The translations under genes and the position numbers were made by a program. From NCBI RefSeq assembly GCF_017115095.1, contig NZ_JABXKI010000031.1, forward strand, positions 1-34,648: a stretch of 34,648 nucleotides of DNA, in the 5' to 3' direction. Positions 32,286-34,648 of this stretch are shown one piece after another. The stretch comes from Nostoc sp. NMS4. Lineage in GTDB: Bacteria; Cyanobacteriota; Cyanobacteriia; Cyanobacteriales; Nostocaceae. Under the pieces are notes generated by a model. The model saw only the letters and a program-made list of their open reading frames with translations, was not told the DNA's origin and did no database searches. Position 1 is the first letter of the stretch, and each line of letters begins with the position of its first letter.

Positions 32286-32349
32286 AGAGTCAAAAGTCAA
32301 AGGTCAAGTTCTAATGACAAATGACCAATGACTAATGACAAATGACTAA
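32286..32349. repeat. CAAATGACTAATGA-type tandem repeats
   Basis: Degenerate heptamers (AATGACA, AATGACC, AATGACT) lie directly downstream of the gap stop codon on the minus strand. Confidence 0.75.
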
Positions 32350-33441
<1,092 letters not shown>

Positions 33442-33593
33442 TCAAAATAGATTGCCTTTTACTCTTTACTCTTTGATCCTGACAGTCTCAGTCAGCTAAG
33501 GCATATTTACTTGGCATCTTTTAAGGATTGGGGATTTAACTTCAACTGGTGATGTCCAGAATTTCCCAACTTGTCTACGAAACGCGATCGCTT

Positions 33594-33713
33594 TCAGAGG
33601 AAAACCTGTTGGGGATTTGGTTGCGCTTGGGTGATACGTTTCTTCACACGTTCCACCAAATTCCCCATCACTGTCAATTGCTCTTCTGGAGTCAGTTGCT
33701 CAATCTCGCTTAA
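33594..33713 (-). pseudogene. Possible remnant of a small gene
   Basis: On the minus strand a frame runs from just after a TAA to a TGA at 33594-33596. It encodes about 39 residues with EIEQLTPEEQLTVMG followed by a basic helix. No ATG precedes the conserved-looking part, so the N-terminus appears lost. Its LTPEE motif resembles that of the intact protein encoded at 33867, but homology is not shown. Confidence 0.3.
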
Positions 33714-33746
33714 TTAACCTAACTCTTGTCAACTGCTGTAAATTTT

Positions 33747-33770
33747 ACGCCCCGCTACCGCTAACAGCAC
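33747..33770. repeat. 24-bp repeat, inverted copy of 30375-30398
   Basis: ACGCCCCGCTACCGCTAACAGCAC (two blocks: ACGCCCCGCTAC, CGCTAACAGCAC) is the exact reverse complement of 30375-30398. The two copies flank the pyk and gap genes. Confidence 0.85.
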
Positions 33771-33866
33771 TTTGCTATACATTGCGCCGTTTAACAATTA
33801 CGGACGAGGTTTGACTAATAGTAAAGTAAGTAGAATAGTAGTATATTAAAAAATTGTAATAACCCT

Positions 33867-34103
33867 ATGAATCCAGTAGTAATTAGACCCTCATCTTGGC
33901 TAACGACTGGTATTCGAGTCGAAAAAGTCAACAATCTCAATCTTTTCAAATTTACTGAAGAACTAGGTTCGCGTTTGCAAGAACTTCTGGATAAGAAAAA
34001 AGCTGATTTACTGACACCAGAAGAAGCCGCCGAACTAGAGGCTATTGGAGAATTAGACACAATTTTTAGCTACATAAATGCCACTATTGCATCTGGGTCG
34101 TGA
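33867..34103 (+). CDS. Small protein coupled to the HNH nuclease, antitoxin-like
   Basis: A 78-residue, mostly helical acidic protein (KFTEELGSRLQELLDKK, then LTPEEAAELEAIGELDTIFSYIN). It has no known DNA-binding motif that can be seen. Its stop overlaps the GTG start of the HNH nuclease gene by four bases (GTGA), so the pair is translationally coupled. Gene order and size recall antitoxin-toxin modules, but an accessory or regulatory role is equally possible. The ATG at 33867 follows an AT-rich leader. Confidence 0.7.
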   Translation: MNPVVIRPSSWLTTGIRVEKVNNLNLFKFTEELGSRLQELLDKKKADLLTPEEAAELEAIGELDTIFSYINATIASGS

Positions 34104-34576
34104 CAATTCCTAACAGTATCCAAGAATTTGTACGGAACCGCGCTAATTTTCGGTGCGAATACTGCCATTATCCAGAATTTCTTAGCACATCTCCCCTGAC
34201 AATCGACCATATCAAGCCGCAATCTTTGGCGGGTTCGGATGATGTGGATAATTTGGCTTCTGCTTGTCGTCGGTGCAATGAACGCCACTATAATTTTACA
34301 GTCGGAATCGACCCAGAAACAGAGCAAGAAGTCTCCTTATTTAATCCCCGTCAGCAACAGTGGGCTGAACACTTTATCTGGTCGGCAGATGGGACAAAAA
34401 TTATCGGCATTACACCTACAGGTCGAGCTACTTGCAACCGAATTGATTTAAATGATGAACGCCGTCCCGACCGCTTTATCCAAAAATCTCGGCAACTTTG
34501 GGTACAAGGTGGTTTTCACCCTCCCCGTTCTGACCCACGCCAAGAAAATCCTAATTCTTCAGGAGAAATTGTCTAA
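34100..34576 (+). CDS. HNH endonuclease
   Basis: A 158-residue protein with an HNH nuclease domain: zinc ligands C19-E-Y-C22 and C56-R-R-C59, catalytic core TIDHIKPQ (D36-H37), then DNLASAC with N51 and NERH (N60, H63). A C-terminal part of about 90 residues (PRQQQWAEHF, GRATCNRIDLN, RRPDRFIQKS) matches stand-alone cyanobacterial HNH proteins in appearance. It should cut DNA, but no specific target is known. The GTG start overlaps the upstream small gene by four bases. No intron or intein surrounds it, so it is a free-standing nuclease. Confidence 0.9.
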   Translation: MTIPNSIQEFVRNRANFRCEYCHYPEFLSTSPLTIDHIKPQSLAGSDDVDNLASACRRCNERHYNFTVGIDPETEQEVSLFNPRQQQWAEHFIWSADGTKIIGITPTGRATCNRIDLNDERRPDRFIQKSRQLWVQGGFHPPRSDPRQENPNSSGEIV

Positions 34577-34617
34577 GGGACTTCCAACTAAAAAAATATC
34601 CTATCGCTCTGTAGGCA

Positions 34618-34648
34618 TGGGGGCAGGGAGATGAGGGAGATGAGGGAG
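34618..34648. repeat. Purine-rich tandem repeat at the right edge
   Basis: GGGAGATGA units (GGGAGATGAGGGAGATGA) begin after the HNH gene and run off the end of the window. They are the opposite-strand form of the CTCCCTCATC arrays seen at 2430 and 30480. Confidence 0.8.

Larger units (their letters stand above)
31993..32349. other. Intergenic region between gap and pyk
   Basis: About 350 bases without a gene. Repeats at 32010-32114 and 32286-32349 are listed separately; the middle part (32115-32285) shows no recognisable signal, although the pyk promoter should be in this region. Confidence 0.6.

Overview
The window looks like chromosomal DNA of a filamentous, probably heterocyst-forming cyanobacterium (Nostoc/Anabaena type). 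The reasons are many copies of the HIP1 octamer GCGATCGC, abundant short tandem heptamer repeats and small palindromic repeats between genes, and cyanobacterial gene families: a long-form IspH, an AMIN-domain protein, a DUF1400 hydrolase, and a phytochrome kinase with an Rcp1-type regulator. No rRNA, tRNA, CRISPR array, complete insertion sequence or prophage was seen.

Layout. 1-7 kb: a small UPF0060 membrane protein, an ammonium transporter (amt), a membrane-anchored SGNH hydrolase, ispH, an orphan peptide with a double-glycine-type leader, and an exported AMIN/beta-lactamase-fold protein. 7-12.8 kb: a large di-haem peroxidase (minus strand), an EamA transporter and an exported DUF1400 alpha/beta hydrolase. 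12.9-16.6 kb: an accessory block with every gene on the minus strand, holding mazEF, a type II restriction-modification pair (endonuclease and C5-cytosine methyltransferase) and parDE. The parDE module lies between two ~88-bp direct repeats. 16.8-21.7 kb: a light-sensing cassette of phytochrome-like histidine kinase, Rcp1-type response regulator and a REC-GAF-histidine kinase. 21.7-28.9 kb: a lipoprotein, truB, an unknown conserved-looking protein, two tiny oppositely charged helical proteins, a CheR-type methyltransferase with a membrane partner, a small HD hydrolase, a DUF2231 membrane protein and an arginine-rich exported protein. 29.3-33.4 kb: three central-carbon genes on the minus strand, transaldolase, pyruvate kinase and glyceraldehyde-3-phosphate dehydrogenase. 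33.9-34.6 kb: a small protein overlapping an HNH nuclease gene, in a toxin-antitoxin-like arrangement.

The points most worth following up are the addiction/defence block and the direct repeats around parDE; a MazF with about 36 extra residues containing an HTH-like stretch; a phytochrome with Cys-Cys in place of the usual Cys-His at the bilin site; repeat-derived insertions inside the domains of both sensor kinases; a nested palindromic element at 28973-29220; an orphan Gly-Gly leader peptide; and the HNH pair. Functions are assigned from motifs read by eye; no database search was possible.
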